This document shows, one piece after another, positions 46,639-55,357 of a stretch of 60,980 nt of DNA. Within the stretch, counting starts at the first letter, position 1. Each line of letters begins with the position of its first letter. The notes under the pieces were generated by a model. It ran no database searches. It had not been told where the DNA came from and worked only from the letters and a program-made list of their open reading frames with translations. The position numbers were made by a program, and so were the translations under genes. Source of the stretch: Betaproteobacteria bacterium (GTDB taxonomy: Bacteria; Pseudomonadota; Gammaproteobacteria; Burkholderiales; Rhodocyclaceae); NCBI GenBank assembly GCA_016208425.1, contig JACQYA010000183.1, forward strand, positions 1 to 60,980. The letters run 5' to 3'.

Positions 46639-46655
46639 CCGGTGTAGAGATCGCG

Positions 46656-46684
46656 AATATACTCGCCAAGCCTTTGATTGTCTA
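46656..46684 (-). promoter_or_regulatory. Predicted promoter of the metH leader RNA
   Basis: On the minus strand TAGACA (46684-46679) and TATATT (46661-46656) are 17 bases apart, close to the sigma-70 consensus. The expected start near 46649 is about 11 bases before the SAM-II-like aptamer. Confidence 0.65.
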
Positions 46685-46744
46685 GCGCAAAATGCCCGGC
46701 AAACGGCTTGTCCCCAGCGTCTTGTCCCGCTTGCCGCTACGGCC

Positions 46745-46771
46745 AAAAAAAAACCGGCACTAGGCCGGTTT
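46745..46771 (-). terminator. Rho-independent terminator of the cytochrome c gene
   Basis: On the minus strand AAACCGGC pairs perfectly with GCCGGTTT around a five-base loop, followed directly by a run of nine T. It lies 17 bases after the cytochrome stop and isolates it from the metH leader. Confidence 0.9.
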
Positions 46772-46787
46772 GCTTCGCGGCTCGCGC

Positions 46788-47093
46788 TTACTTCAAGCTG
46801 AGAATCCACTTGACCAGCTTCGCTGCCTCTTCCGGCTTGACCGCCGCGTTGGGAGGCATCGGCACTTCGCCCCAAGAACCCTTGCCGCCCTTGAGCACCT
46901 TCTCGACCAGTTTGGCTTCATCCTTCGCCGAATACTTCTTGGCAACTTCCTTGTAAGCCGGGCCGACCACCTTTTTGTCGAGGTTGTGGCAAGCCATACA
47001 GTTTTTGGCCTTGGCCAGTGCCTCGTCGGCCTGAACGGCGCCGGCCGACAAAATGCCGGCAACCGCCAGCAAGGATACGTAAATCGCTTTCAT
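46788..47093 (-). CDS. Small class I cytochrome c (c551/c552 type)
   Basis: The 101-residue precursor has a signal peptide (AIYVSLLAVAGILSAGAVQA) and an 80-residue mature part with the haem motif CMACH and an axial methionine in VPMPPN. The small size and KNCMACHNLDKKVVGPAYKEVA are typical of cytochrome c551/c552, periplasmic electron carriers for terminal oxidases or nitrite reductase. It is monocistronic, with its own terminator. Confidence 0.95.
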   Translation of the reverse strand: MKAIYVSLLAVAGILSAGAVQADEALAKAKNCMACHNLDKKVVGPAYKEVAKKYSAKDEAKLVEKVLKGGKGSWGEVPMPPNAAVKPEEAAKLVKWILSLK

Positions 47094-47228
47094 TGTTTTC
47101 GCTCCGAATAAGTGTGATGGTTTGCAACGTGCGGATGATATTTCGTTTTCAGCGCCTTGAAAAGCCCGTGACAGCCCAAAAGCAGCCCAACAGCGCTTGC
47201 TCCCGATGCGTGTTGGCGGGTTCGTGCT

Positions 47229-49082
47229 TCAGCGGTTCCGCAGTTGGCCTATATCGCGCACCGCGCCCTTCGCCGCAGAAGTCGCCATCAGCGCGTAAGC
47301 TTGTAGCGCTTTCGACACGGCGCGCGCGCGCGCGCCCGGATGCCAGGCGTTCTCGCCTTTCAGGTTCATCGCCGCGCGCCGCGCGGACAAGGTGTCGCCG
47401 GGGACGGCCAGGTTGATGCGGCGGCCCGGAATATCGATTTCTATCGTGTCGCCTTCCTCGACCAGCCCGATGGCGCCACCCTCGGCGGCTTCCGGCGAGG
47501 CGTGTCCGATCGACAAGCCCGAGGTTCCGCCGGAAAATCGGCCATCGGTCAGCAGCGCGCAGACTTTGCCCAGACCCTTGGATTTCAGGTAGGAAGTCGG
47601 GTAAAGCATCTCCTGCATGCCCGGGCCGCCCTTCGGTCCCTCGTAACGGATCACGACCACGTCGCCGGCTGTCACTTCATCGCCCAGAATGGCGCGCACG
47701 GCGTCGTCCTGGCTCTCGAAAACGCGGGCGCGGCCGGAAAATGTCCAGATGCTTTCGTCCACGCCGGCGGTCTTGACGATGCATCCGTCCTCGGCGATGT
47801 TGCCGTAAAGCACGGCCAGCCCGCCCTCCTGCGAGTAAGCGTTCGCTTTGTCGCGGATACAGCCGTGCGTTCGGTCGAGATCCAGTTCGGGATAACGCCG
47901 GCTCTGCGAAAACGCCGTCTGTGTCGGAATGCCTCCGGGCGCCGCTTTGAAAAACTCCGAGATCTTGAGATCGTGCGCGCGAATTACGTCCCACATCGAA
48001 ATGGCTTCGCCCAAAGTCTTGGCGTGCACGGTCGGCACGTCGCGGTGCAGCAGCCCGGCGCGGTCGAGTTCGCCGAGAATGCCGAAGATGCCGCCGGCGC
48101 GATGTACATCCTCGATGTGGTAGTCCGGCGTTGCCGGCGCCACCTTGACCAGGCAGGGAACCTTGCGCGAGATGCGGTCGATGTCGGCCATCGTGAAGTT
48201 CACGCCGCCTTCATGCGCGGTGGCCAGGATGTGCAGCACCGTGTTGGTCGAACCGCCCATCGCCACGTCGAGCGTCATCGCGTTCTCGAACGCCTTGAAA
48301 CTGCCGATGGCGCGTGGCAGCACCGAAGCGTCGTCGTGTGCGTAATAACGCTTGCACAGTTCGACGATCTGCCGGCCGGCTTTGAGGAAAAGCTCCTTGC
48401 GGTCGGCGTGGGTGGCGACGACGGTGCCGTTGCCCGGCAGCGAAAAACCGAGCGCCTCGGTCAGGCAGTTCATCGAGTTCGCCGTGAACATGCCCGAGCA
48501 CGACCCGCAGGTCGGGCACGCGGAGCGTTCAAAAGCGTCGATTTCCTCGTCCGAGCAGTTGCTGTCGCCGCCTTTGACCATCGCGTCGACCAGATCGACC
48601 GCAATCGTCTTGCCGCCCCATTTCACCTTGCCGGCCTCCATCGGACCACCGGAAACAAAAATGGTCGGAATATTGACGCGCATCGCCGCCATCAGCATAC
48701 CGGGCGTGATCTTGTCGCAGTTCGAGATACACACCATCGCGTCGGCGCAGTGGGCGTTGACCATGTATTCCACCGAATCGGCGATCAGGTCGCGCGAGGG
48801 CAGCGAATAGAGCATGCCGTCGTGCCCCATCGCGATGCCGTCGTCGATGGCGATCGTGTTGAATTCCTTGGCGACGCCGCCGGCCTTCTCGATCTCCGCC
48901 GCGACCAGTTGCCCCATGTCCTTGAGGTGCACGTGACCCGGCACGAACTGGGTAAAGGAATTGACGACGGCGATGATCGGCTTGTCGAAGTCGCCGTCCT
49001 TCATGCCGGTAGCGCGCCACAAGGCGCGAGCGCCGGCCATGTTGCGGCCGTGGGTCGAGGTGCGGGAACGGTAGTGGGGCAT
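47229..49082 (-). CDS. ilvD: Dihydroxy-acid dehydratase
   Basis: The 617-residue enzyme dehydrates dihydroxy-acids in valine and isoleucine synthesis. It starts [22 protein letters not shown] and carries the iron-sulfur cysteine motifs [11 protein letters not shown] and [19 protein letters not shown] 49082 is the family start. In many betaproteobacteria ilvD is near lgt; here a 5-kb accessory cassette lies between them. Confidence 0.97.
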   Translation of the reverse strand: MPHYRSRTSTHGRNMAGARALWRATGMKDGDFDKPIIAVVNSFTQFVPGHVHLKDMGQLVAAEIEKAGGVAKEFNTIAIDDGIAMGHDGMLYSLPSRDLIADSVEYMVNAHCADAMVCISNCDKITPGMLMAAMRVNIPTIFVSGGPMEAGKVKWGGKTIAVDLVDAMVKGGDSNCSDEEIDAFERSACPTCGSCSGMFTANSMNCLTEALGFSLPGNGTVVATHADRKELFLKAGRQIVELCKRYYAHDDASVLPRAIGSFKAFENAMTLDVAMGGSTNTVLHILATAHEGGVNFTMADIDRISRKVPCLVKVAPATPDYHIEDVHRAGGIFGILGELDRAGLLHRDVPTVHAKTLGEAISMWDVIRAHDLKISEFFKAAPGGIPTQTAFSQSRRYPELDLDRTHGCIRDKANAYSQEGGLAVLYGNIAEDGCIVKTAGVDESIWTFSGRARVFESQDDAVRAILGDEVTAGDVVVIRYEGPKGGPGMQEMLYPTSYLKSKGLGKVCALLTDGRFSGGTSGLSIGHASPEAAEGGAIGLVEEGDTIEIDIPGRRINLAVPGDTLSARRAAMNLKGENAWHPGARARAVSKALQAYALMATSAAKGAVRDIGQLRNR

Positions 49083-49299
49083 GGCGGGACTCCGGTGCAG
49101 TAAGTATCGGGTATCAACACGGCAGAAATGCCGGGCGTTCAGCCTGCCGATTTTACCCAAGAATGGCCTTCCTGCGCCGACTCGCGGTGCGGAGCGCAGC
49201 GATACGAATAACGGTGCACAATTGAGTGCGTTAAAATCCCGCAGCCTTGTACTGTTTCTAACATTTGCCAATTCCTGACGACATTAAAGCGAGGCCAGC

Positions 49300-49563
49300 A
49301 TGAATGCGCCACTGAAACAACAGATCGACGAAAAGCTGGAACACCTGAGCGAGACACATATCGCAGAGGTGCTCGATTTTGTTCAATTTCTGGAGAGCAA
49401 GGAGTGCCAGCCCCCTCCACCTTCCCCGCAGCAGGCCAGCATTGAAGAGGCTTTGGCGCAGTTGCGGCAGATTGTGAAAACACCGGCTAAGGGTCGGTTA
49501 AGCGCGCTGAAACTGGATCTAACCGGCTATACCTTCAACCGGGATGAGGCGAATGAACGCTAA
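49300..49563 (+). CDS. VapB-like antitoxin of a PIN-domain system
   Basis: The 87-residue protein starts MNAPLKQQIDEKLEHLSETHIAEVL and ends GYTFNRDEANER, a tail typical of antitoxins partnered with PIN ribonucleases. It would neutralise and auto-repress the adjacent toxin gene, whose ATG overlaps its last codons. The toxin gene is broken. A degenerate copy of its first codons occurs at 51194-51241. Confidence 0.75.
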   Translation: MNAPLKQQIDEKLEHLSETHIAEVLDFVQFLESKECQPPPPSPQQASIEEALAQLRQIVKTPAKGRLSALKLDLTGYTFNRDEANER

Positions 49564-49723
49564 ACCTTATTTTCTCGACACCAATATTCTGGTCTACGCC
49601 TATACCGGGCAGGATGAGGCCAAAAGTGAAATAAAGGAGTTCCATGCCGTTTCTCGATTGGGTCAACAAAGCCCAGGCGCAGCGCGCTGCCGCCGGGGTG
49701 CCTTACCACTTGCTGCAATTTGA
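49553..49723 (+). pseudogene. Truncated PIN-domain toxin (VapC-like)
   Basis: The frame starts MNAKPYFLDTNILVYAYTGQDEAKSEI, the first strand of a PIN domain with its first acidic residue. After about residue 28 (around 49635) it runs out of frame into the methyltransferase gene and stops at 49723. The remaining catalytic residues are lost. The break coincides with the ribosome site of the next gene, so the RM cassette appears to have inserted here. Confidence 0.75.
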
Positions 49724-51191
49724 ATCCGCGCACGGCGACGCCGACGCGGAAAACCTGCTGGTTCAGGGCGACAACCTGCTGGCGCTCAAAGCCTTGCTGC
49801 CGTTTTATCGCGGGCGGGTGAAGTGCGTTTTCATCGATCCGCCGTACAACACGCAAAGCGCTTTCGAACACTACGACGACAAGCTGGAGCATTCGCAGTG
49901 GCTATCGATGATGTGGCCGCGCCTGGTGCTGCTGCGCGATTTGCTGGCCGAGGATGGCAGCATCTGGGTCGCCATCGACGACAACGAGGCGCATTACCTG
50001 AAGGTATTGATGGATGAGGTATTTGGGCGGGGGAATTTCGTGGCGAATGTGGTTTGGCAGAAGCGTGTTTCACCTGCCAATGACGCTACTCATTTCAGTA
50101 GCGACCACGACAATATTATTGTTTTCGCGAAACAAAAGGGAAACTGGTCGCTAAATCGCCTTGATCGCACTGAATTGCAAAATTCGTATTACAAAAACCC
50201 CGATAACGACCCCCGTGGCGACTGGAATTCGGTAACTTATACGGGTAACAAAACACGTACAGAACGCCCAAATCTGTACTACGGCATTCGCAACCCAAAT
50301 ACGGGCGAGCTAGTTTTTCCACCAGAAACGCTGACTTGGCGTTACGGCGAAGAAACGCATCTGAAAAATGAGAAAGAAAACCTGCTCTATTGGGGCAAAA
50401 GTGGCGATTCAAAAGCTCCGCGAATGAAAATGTTTCTTGACGGCGCTACGGCGGTAGTTCCACGAAGCGTTTGGAGTGCGGCAGATGCCGGCAGCACACA
50501 GCTTTCAATGACAGAGCAGAAGGCATTATTTTCAAACGCTTTTGGCACACCTAAGCCAGAGCTTCTCTTGCAGCGAATCCTCCACATCGCCACCCGCCCC
50601 GGCGACCTCGTACTCGACTCCTTCCTCGGTTCCGGCACGACCGCCGCCGTCGCCCACAAAATGGGTCGCCGCTATATCGGCATCGAAATGGGCGACCATG
50701 CCCGCAGCCATTGCCTGCCGCGTCTGAAAAAGGTGATGGCCGGCGAACAGGGCGGCATTTCCGGCGCCGTGGGCTGGCAAGGCGGCGGCGGCTTCCGTTT
50801 CCTCACGCTGGGCGAGCCGGTGTTCGACGCCGGCGGAGGGATTCATTCCGCCGTGCGCTTCGCGCCGCTGGCGGCGTATCTCTGGCACTTCGAGACCGGG
50901 CAGCCCGCTCCCCCGACCCCGCAAGCGGGCGAGGGGCGCAAAGAAGCGACACCGCTCTTGGGCGTGCATCGCGGCACGGCCTACTATCTGCTTTATAACG
51001 GCATTCTCGGCGACTGTCGGCCGCAGGGCGGCAACGTGTTGACTTCGCAAGTGCTGGCGTATCTCGCGACGCGGTTCCCGCACGACGGCCCGCGCGTCAT
51101 CTACGGCGAAACGACCCGGTTGGGCGAGGCCCGGTTGCGCGAAGCGGGTGTCGTCTTCAAGCAGATCCCTTACGACATCGAGGCGAGGTAA
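49644..51191 (+). CDS. mod: Type III-like adenine-specific DNA methyltransferase (Mod)
   Basis: The 515-residue protein has DPPYNT (residues 65-70) before the SAM-binding FLGSGTT (327-333), the beta-class order for N6-adenine methyltransferases. The region between them, about residues 135-310, is the target-recognition domain and is visibly richer in A and T than the flanks. It is shorter than classical Type III Mod (about 600-650). It sits in an operon with a res-type gene, giving a Type III-like pair. AAAGGAG precedes ATG 49644. Confidence 0.9.
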   Translation: MPFLDWVNKAQAQRAAAGVPYHLLQFESAHGDADAENLLVQGDNLLALKALLPFYRGRVKCVFIDPPYNTQSAFEHYDDKLEHSQWLSMMWPRLVLLRDLLAEDGSIWVAIDDNEAHYLKVLMDEVFGRGNFVANVVWQKRVSPANDATHFSSDHDNIIVFAKQKGNWSLNRLDRTELQNSYYKNPDNDPRGDWNSVTYTGNKTRTERPNLYYGIRNPNTGELVFPPETLTWRYGEETHLKNEKENLLYWGKSGDSKAPRMKMFLDGATAVVPRSVWSAADAGSTQLSMTEQKALFSNAFGTPKPELLLQRILHIATRPGDLVLDSFLGSGTTAAVAHKMGRRYIGIEMGDHARSHCLPRLKKVMAGEQGGISGAVGWQGGGGFRFLTLGEPVFDAGGGIHSAVRFAPLAAYLWHFETGQPAPPTPQAGEGRKEATPLLGVHRGTAYYLLYNGILGDCRPQGGNVLTSQVLAYLATRFPHDGPRVIYGETTRLGEARLREAGVVFKQIPYDIEAR

Positions 51192-51193
51192 GC

Positions 51194-51241
51194 ATGAACG
51201 CGCAATTGAAACAACAGATCGACAAACTGCTGGGCTTGTGA
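51194..51241 (+). other. Fifteen-codon frame resembling the antitoxin start
   Basis: The frame MNAQLKQQIDKLLGL, stop, lies between mod and res. Its first codons closely match those of the antitoxin at 49300 (MNAPLKQQIDEKLEHL) at DNA level. The stop overlaps the res ATG (TGATG), so it may serve as a coupling leader for res. It is probably a recombination scar. Confidence 0.5.
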
Positions 51242-53961
51242 TGTTTGAGCTGAAGGACTACCAACAAAAAGCCCTGGCGGCGCTCGATGCGTTTTTCTTC
51301 AAATGGCGCACGGCGGGGCTGGATGCCGCCTGGCAACACTGCGCGCCGGTGCGGGAAAAGGACGGCCAGAGCGGGCAAGCGCCCTATGATAAAAGCGCGC
51401 TCGGCGAGGTGCCCGCCGTCTGCGTGCGCATTCCCACCGGCGGCGGCAAGACATTTCTCGCCGCGCACGCCATCGCCAAAGCCGGCGGGCGCCTGCGCGA
51501 TACGGCGGCGCCGGTCAGCTTGTGGCTGGTGCCTTCGGACGCGATTCGCGGCCAGACGCTGGCCGCGCTGAACACGCCGCGCAACCCGTGCCGCGAAGCG
51601 TTGAGCGAACATTTTGGCGAGCTTGTGCGCGTCTGCGCGCTGGAGGATCTGGCCACCGTCGGCCCGCAGGAAGCCGGGAGCGCGGCCATCATCATCGTGG
51701 CGACCATCCAGTCGTTCAACGTCAAGGATAAGACGATACGCGCGGTGTATGACTTCGATGAAGCCCTGGCGCCGCATTTCCACGGGCTGACGCCGCAGCA
51801 GGAAGCGCCGCTGGATCGCGTGACCGGGGCCGACATCGCCAAACAGACCTACCTGAGCGCCGCCGACATCGGGCGGGTCAAGGCCTCGCTGGCTAACTGG
51901 CTGAAGCTGCATCGGCCGATTGTCGTGGTCGACGAAGCGCACAACAACCGCACCGAGCAGGCATTCCGCATGCTGCGCAACCTGTATCCGGCCTGCTTGA
52001 TCGAGCTGACGGCGACCCCGGTGGCCGACAGCAACGTGATATTCCACGTCGGTGCGCAGGCTCTGGCGCGCGAGGAAATGATCAAGCTGCCCATCGTGCT
52101 GATGGAGCACAAGACGGGCTGGAAAGATGCCGTGCGCGACGCGATTTTGACGCGCGACCGGCTGGAGACACTGGCCGCCAGGGAAGCCGACTACATCCGG
52201 CCGGTGCTGCTGTTCCAGGCCGAAGACGTGAACGGCGAGGCCAATGTCGAGACTTTGCTGGCGCATTTGACGAACGCCGACGGTGAGCGGCTCGACCGTC
52301 GCCAAATCGCCGTCGCCACCGGCGACCAGAAGGAGCTCGACGGCTTGGTGCTGGCCGAGCCGGCTTGCCCTATCCGTTACGTGATTACCGTCAAGGCGTT
52401 AAAAGAGGGCTGGGATTGCCCGTTCGCCTATGTGCTGTGCAGCCTGCAAGACATGAAGAGCGGCAAGGATGTCGAGCAACTGCTCGGCCGCGTGCTGCGC
52501 ATGCCCTACGCCCGGCCGCGCCAGCAAGCGGAACTCGGCAAGGCTTACGCGCACGTGGTGTCGACGACGACGGCGCGGGCCGCCGACGCGCTGGCCGACC
52601 GGCTGGTGAACAACATGGGCTTCGAGCGTTACGAGGCGCAAGCGGCGATTGCTGCACCGGATATGTTCCCGCCGCTGGCAGGGGGGGGCAGGCAGGCGCC
52701 GCTGCCGGCCGAAGCCGTGTTTTCCTTGCCCGTCGCGCCGGCACAAGCGATACCCGAGGCGCTGAAAGACCGCCTGGAGATCCGCCCGACGTCGGCCGGC
52801 GCGACGGTGATCGTGCGCGGCGAACTGTCGGTCGAGGTGGAGGATTTTCTGCTCGCCGCTTGCAAGCTTGGCAAGCAGCAGGAAGGCGTCAAAGAAGCGA
52901 TTGAACGCGCGCGCGCCCGGCAGGAGGCGCAGCAGGCGCCGGCGACGCGCGGCGCGCTTTTTGCGCCGCTGCCGCAACTGTGCCTGGAATGGGATGGCGA
53001 GCTGCAACCGGTCGAGCGCCGGGTGCTGGCCGAGCTGGGCGAGTTCGATTTGTTCGCGCTGGCCGTCAGCCTGCCCGGCTTTGCCGTGCGCGAGAGCAGC
53101 GCCGCTTTCGAGATCGATGTGGACGGCGACAAGGTGGTTTACGGTGCGGCCGATAGCGGCCAACTGCATTTGAACGAGGTGAACGCGCACGCCAGCGAGC
53201 ACGATCTGGTGCGCTGGCTCGACCGCGAATGCCGGCAGATCGACATCGGGCAGGCCGTGTTGCTCAAGTGGCTGCTCGCTGTTCTCCACCACCTGATCGC
53301 GGATCGCGGCCTTTCGTTGACGGCGCTGGTACGCGGCAAATATCTGCTCGCCGAGGCGGTTCGCCGCGAAATCGACCGGCGGCGGCAACTGGCGGTGAAT
53401 GCCGGATTCCAGAAGGCGCTGCCCGGCTTCACGGCGGCGCCGGTGCTGGCGGACAGCTTTCGTTACGCTTTTGCTTTTCGCCCCAACCAGTATCCGGCCC
53501 GGCCGCCGTTTTACGCCGGGCGCTTCCGGTTCAAAAAGCACTACTACCCGGTCATCCACGATCTGCGAGAAAAACGTGCGGACGGCACGCCCGCCGAGGA
53601 ATTCGTGTGTGCCCGGGCCATCGACGCCCTCCCGGCGGTCAAACATTGGGTGCGCAACGTGGAACGCGAAGAGCGGTTTTCTTTCTGGCTGCCGACGGCG
53701 ACAGATTATTTTTACCCCGACTTTGTGGCGGAGTTGAACGATGGCCGGGTGCTGGTCGTCGAGTACAAGGGCGCGCATTTGCTGCACGACCCGGATACGC
53801 GCGAGAAAGACCAGATCGGCCGACAGTGGGCCGCCGCTAGCGGTGGCCGATGCCTTTTTTTGATGGCGGTGGCCGACGACAAGGGGCGGGATGTGGCGGG
53901 CCAAATTGCCGACCGGATTGCAGGCTCGTCGGGCGGCATGGCCGGAGACCCGCATGGATAG
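51241..53961 (+). CDS. res: Type III-like restriction enzyme / helicase subunit (Res)
   Basis: The 906-residue protein begins with a superfamily 2 helicase domain: Walker A RIPTGGGKTFLAAHA (about residue 58), IVVVDEAHN (DEAH-type, about 225), ELTATP, and motif VI EQLLGRVLRMP. The C-terminal part (about 800-906) has YPDFVAELNDGRVLVVEYKG, fitting a PD-(D/E)xK nuclease. It would cut DNA lacking the methylation of the partner Mod. ATG 51241 is chosen since the family begins MFELKDYQQ. Confidence 0.9.
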   Translation: MFELKDYQQKALAALDAFFFKWRTAGLDAAWQHCAPVREKDGQSGQAPYDKSALGEVPAVCVRIPTGGGKTFLAAHAIAKAGGRLRDTAAPVSLWLVPSDAIRGQTLAALNTPRNPCREALSEHFGELVRVCALEDLATVGPQEAGSAAIIIVATIQSFNVKDKTIRAVYDFDEALAPHFHGLTPQQEAPLDRVTGADIAKQTYLSAADIGRVKASLANWLKLHRPIVVVDEAHNNRTEQAFRMLRNLYPACLIELTATPVADSNVIFHVGAQALAREEMIKLPIVLMEHKTGWKDAVRDAILTRDRLETLAAREADYIRPVLLFQAEDVNGEANVETLLAHLTNADGERLDRRQIAVATGDQKELDGLVLAEPACPIRYVITVKALKEGWDCPFAYVLCSLQDMKSGKDVEQLLGRVLRMPYARPRQQAELGKAYAHVVSTTTARAADALADRLVNNMGFERYEAQAAIAAPDMFPPLAGGGRQAPLPAEAVFSLPVAPAQAIPEALKDRLEIRPTSAGATVIVRGELSVEVEDFLLAACKLGKQQEGVKEAIERARARQEAQQAPATRGALFAPLPQLCLEWDGELQPVERRVLAELGEFDLFALAVSLPGFAVRESSAAFEIDVDGDKVVYGAADSGQLHLNEVNAHASEHDLVRWLDRECRQIDIGQAVLLKWLLAVLHHLIADRGLSLTALVRGKYLLAEAVRREIDRRRQLAVNAGFQKALPGFTAAPVLADSFRYAFAFRPNQYPARPPFYAGRFRFKKHYYPVIHDLREKRADGTPAEEFVCARAIDALPAVKHWVRNVEREERFSFWLPTATDYFYPDFVAELNDGRVLVVEYKGAHLLHDPDTREKDQIGRQWAAASGGRCLFLMAVADDKGRDVAGQIADRIAGSSGGMAGDPHG

Positions 53962-54082
53962 GCGGTCTACGGGCACATGTTGCGCCTTGTAGCACGCCGT
54001 TTGGCGGGGCTTCCAGGCCGTCGTCGTCGTGCTTGGCGACACAAGCTGCGGCACCCCGCGTAACTTAAAGGACAATCCGCGT

Positions 54083-54883
54083 ATGTTGCTTCACCCCCAA
54101 TTTGATCCGGTTGCGTTTTCCTTCGGCCCGCTGGCGGTGCGCTGGTACGGCCTGATGTATCTCGCCGCCTTCCTCCAGTTCTGGTGGCTGGGCCGGTATC
54201 GCATCCGGGCGCACCCGCAGTTGTCCGAAGCCGGCTGGACGGTGCCGCAGCTCGACGACCTGCTGTTTTACGGAATGCTGGGCGTCATCGTCGGCGGCCG
54301 GCTGGGGCAGGTGCTGTTTTACGAGCCGGGGCACTACCTGGCACACCCGCTCGAAATTCTCGCCGTCTGGAAAGGTGGCATGTCTTTCCATGGCGGTTTT
54401 CTCGGCGTGCTGGTGGCGATGTGGCTTTATGCGCGAAAGACCGGGCGAACCTGGTTCGAGATCATGGATTTCGTCGCACCGCTGGTGCCGCTGGGGCTTG
54501 CCGCAGGGCGCATCGGCAACTTCATCAACGGCGAATTGTGGGGGCGCGTGGCCGACCCTTCCCTGCCGTGGGCGATGGTGTTCCCGCAGGTCGACAACCT
54601 GCCGCGCCATCCCTCGCAGTTATACCAGGCCGGGATGGAGGGCGTCGCCCTGTTCGCGCTGCTCTGGCTGTATTCCGCCAAAGCGCGGCCGCGCGGCGCG
54701 GTATCGGGGGGGTTTCTCGCCGGATACGGCGTTTTTCGCTTCGTCGCCGAATACTTCCGCAACCCGGACGACGGAATTTTCGGCGTGTCGCAAACGGTCA
54801 GCATGGGCCAGTGGCTCTCGCTGCCGATGATCGCGGCAGGCATCGTCATGGTTGTTGTCGCTTATCGCAAGGAGCCGTCATGA
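54083..54883 (+). CDS. lgt: Prolipoprotein diacylglyceryl transferase
   Basis: The 266-residue inner-membrane enzyme adds diacylglycerol to the lipobox cysteine of prolipoproteins. It has seven membrane segments, the [14 protein letters not shown] motif and the signature [17 protein letters not shown] 54083 ([12 protein letters not shown]) matches the family. Its stop overlaps the start of the VOC gene. Confidence 0.97.
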   Translation: MLLHPQFDPVAFSFGPLAVRWYGLMYLAAFLQFWWLGRYRIRAHPQLSEAGWTVPQLDDLLFYGMLGVIVGGRLGQVLFYEPGHYLAHPLEILAVWKGGMSFHGGFLGVLVAMWLYARKTGRTWFEIMDFVAPLVPLGLAAGRIGNFINGELWGRVADPSLPWAMVFPQVDNLPRHPSQLYQAGMEGVALFALLWLYSAKARPRGAVSGGFLAGYGVFRFVAEYFRNPDDGIFGVSQTVSMGQWLSLPMIAAGIVMVVVAYRKEPS

Positions 54884-55350
54884 GCCGCCCTTTCCGGGTT
54901 CTCGGTATCCAGCAGGTCGCCATCGGCGGGCCGGACAAAATGAAACTGCGCCAACTGTGGGTAGACCTGCTCGGCCTGGAGATCACCGGCAATTTCGTCA
55001 GCGAGCGGGAAAATGTCGACGAGGACATCGCCGCGCTCGGCAAAGGCCCGTTCAAGGTCGAGGTCGATTTGATGCAGCCGCTCGACCCCGAGAAGAAGCC
55101 GGCAGTACACACCACGCCGCTCAACCACATCGGTCTATGGATCGACGATTTGCCGGGAGCCGTCAAGTGGCTTACGGCGCAGGGCGTGCGCTTTGCGCCG
55201 GGGGGCATACGCAAGGGCGCGGCAGGATTCGATATCGCTTTTTTGCACCCCAAGGCCAACGACGAATTTCCGATTGCCGGCGAGGGTGTATTGATCGAGC
55301 TGGTGCAGGCGCCGCCGGAAGTGCTCGAAGCCTTCGCCAAACTCCAGTAG
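54880..55350 (+). CDS. VOC (glyoxalase/bleomycin-resistance fold) protein
   Basis: The 156-residue protein has paired beta-alpha-beta units typical of the vicinal oxygen chelate fold: [14 protein letters not shown] at the start, [21 protein letters not shown] in the middle, and [12 protein letters not shown] at the end (Glu ligand). The first usual metal His is replaced by Gln. Its substrate is unknown. It is translationally coupled to lgt (ATGA overlap) and convergent with the DUF1343 gene. Confidence 0.87.
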   Translation: MSRPFRVLGIQQVAIGGPDKMKLRQLWVDLLGLEITGNFVSERENVDEDIAALGKGPFKVEVDLMQPLDPEKKPAVHTTPLNHIGLWIDDLPGAVKWLTAQGVRFAPGGIRKGAAGFDIAFLHPKANDEFPIAGEGVLIELVQAPPEVLEAFAKLQ

Positions 55351-55357
55351 CGCAGGC

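Noticed and set aside
47340-49103. A 587-codon plus-strand open frame opposite ilvD
   Set aside because: It mirrors ilvD codons and shows no domain, signal or ribosome site; a GC-rich shadow frame.
52399-54075. A 558-codon minus-strand frame opposite res and the lgt leader
   Set aside because: Antisense to a clear helicase-nuclease and without motifs.
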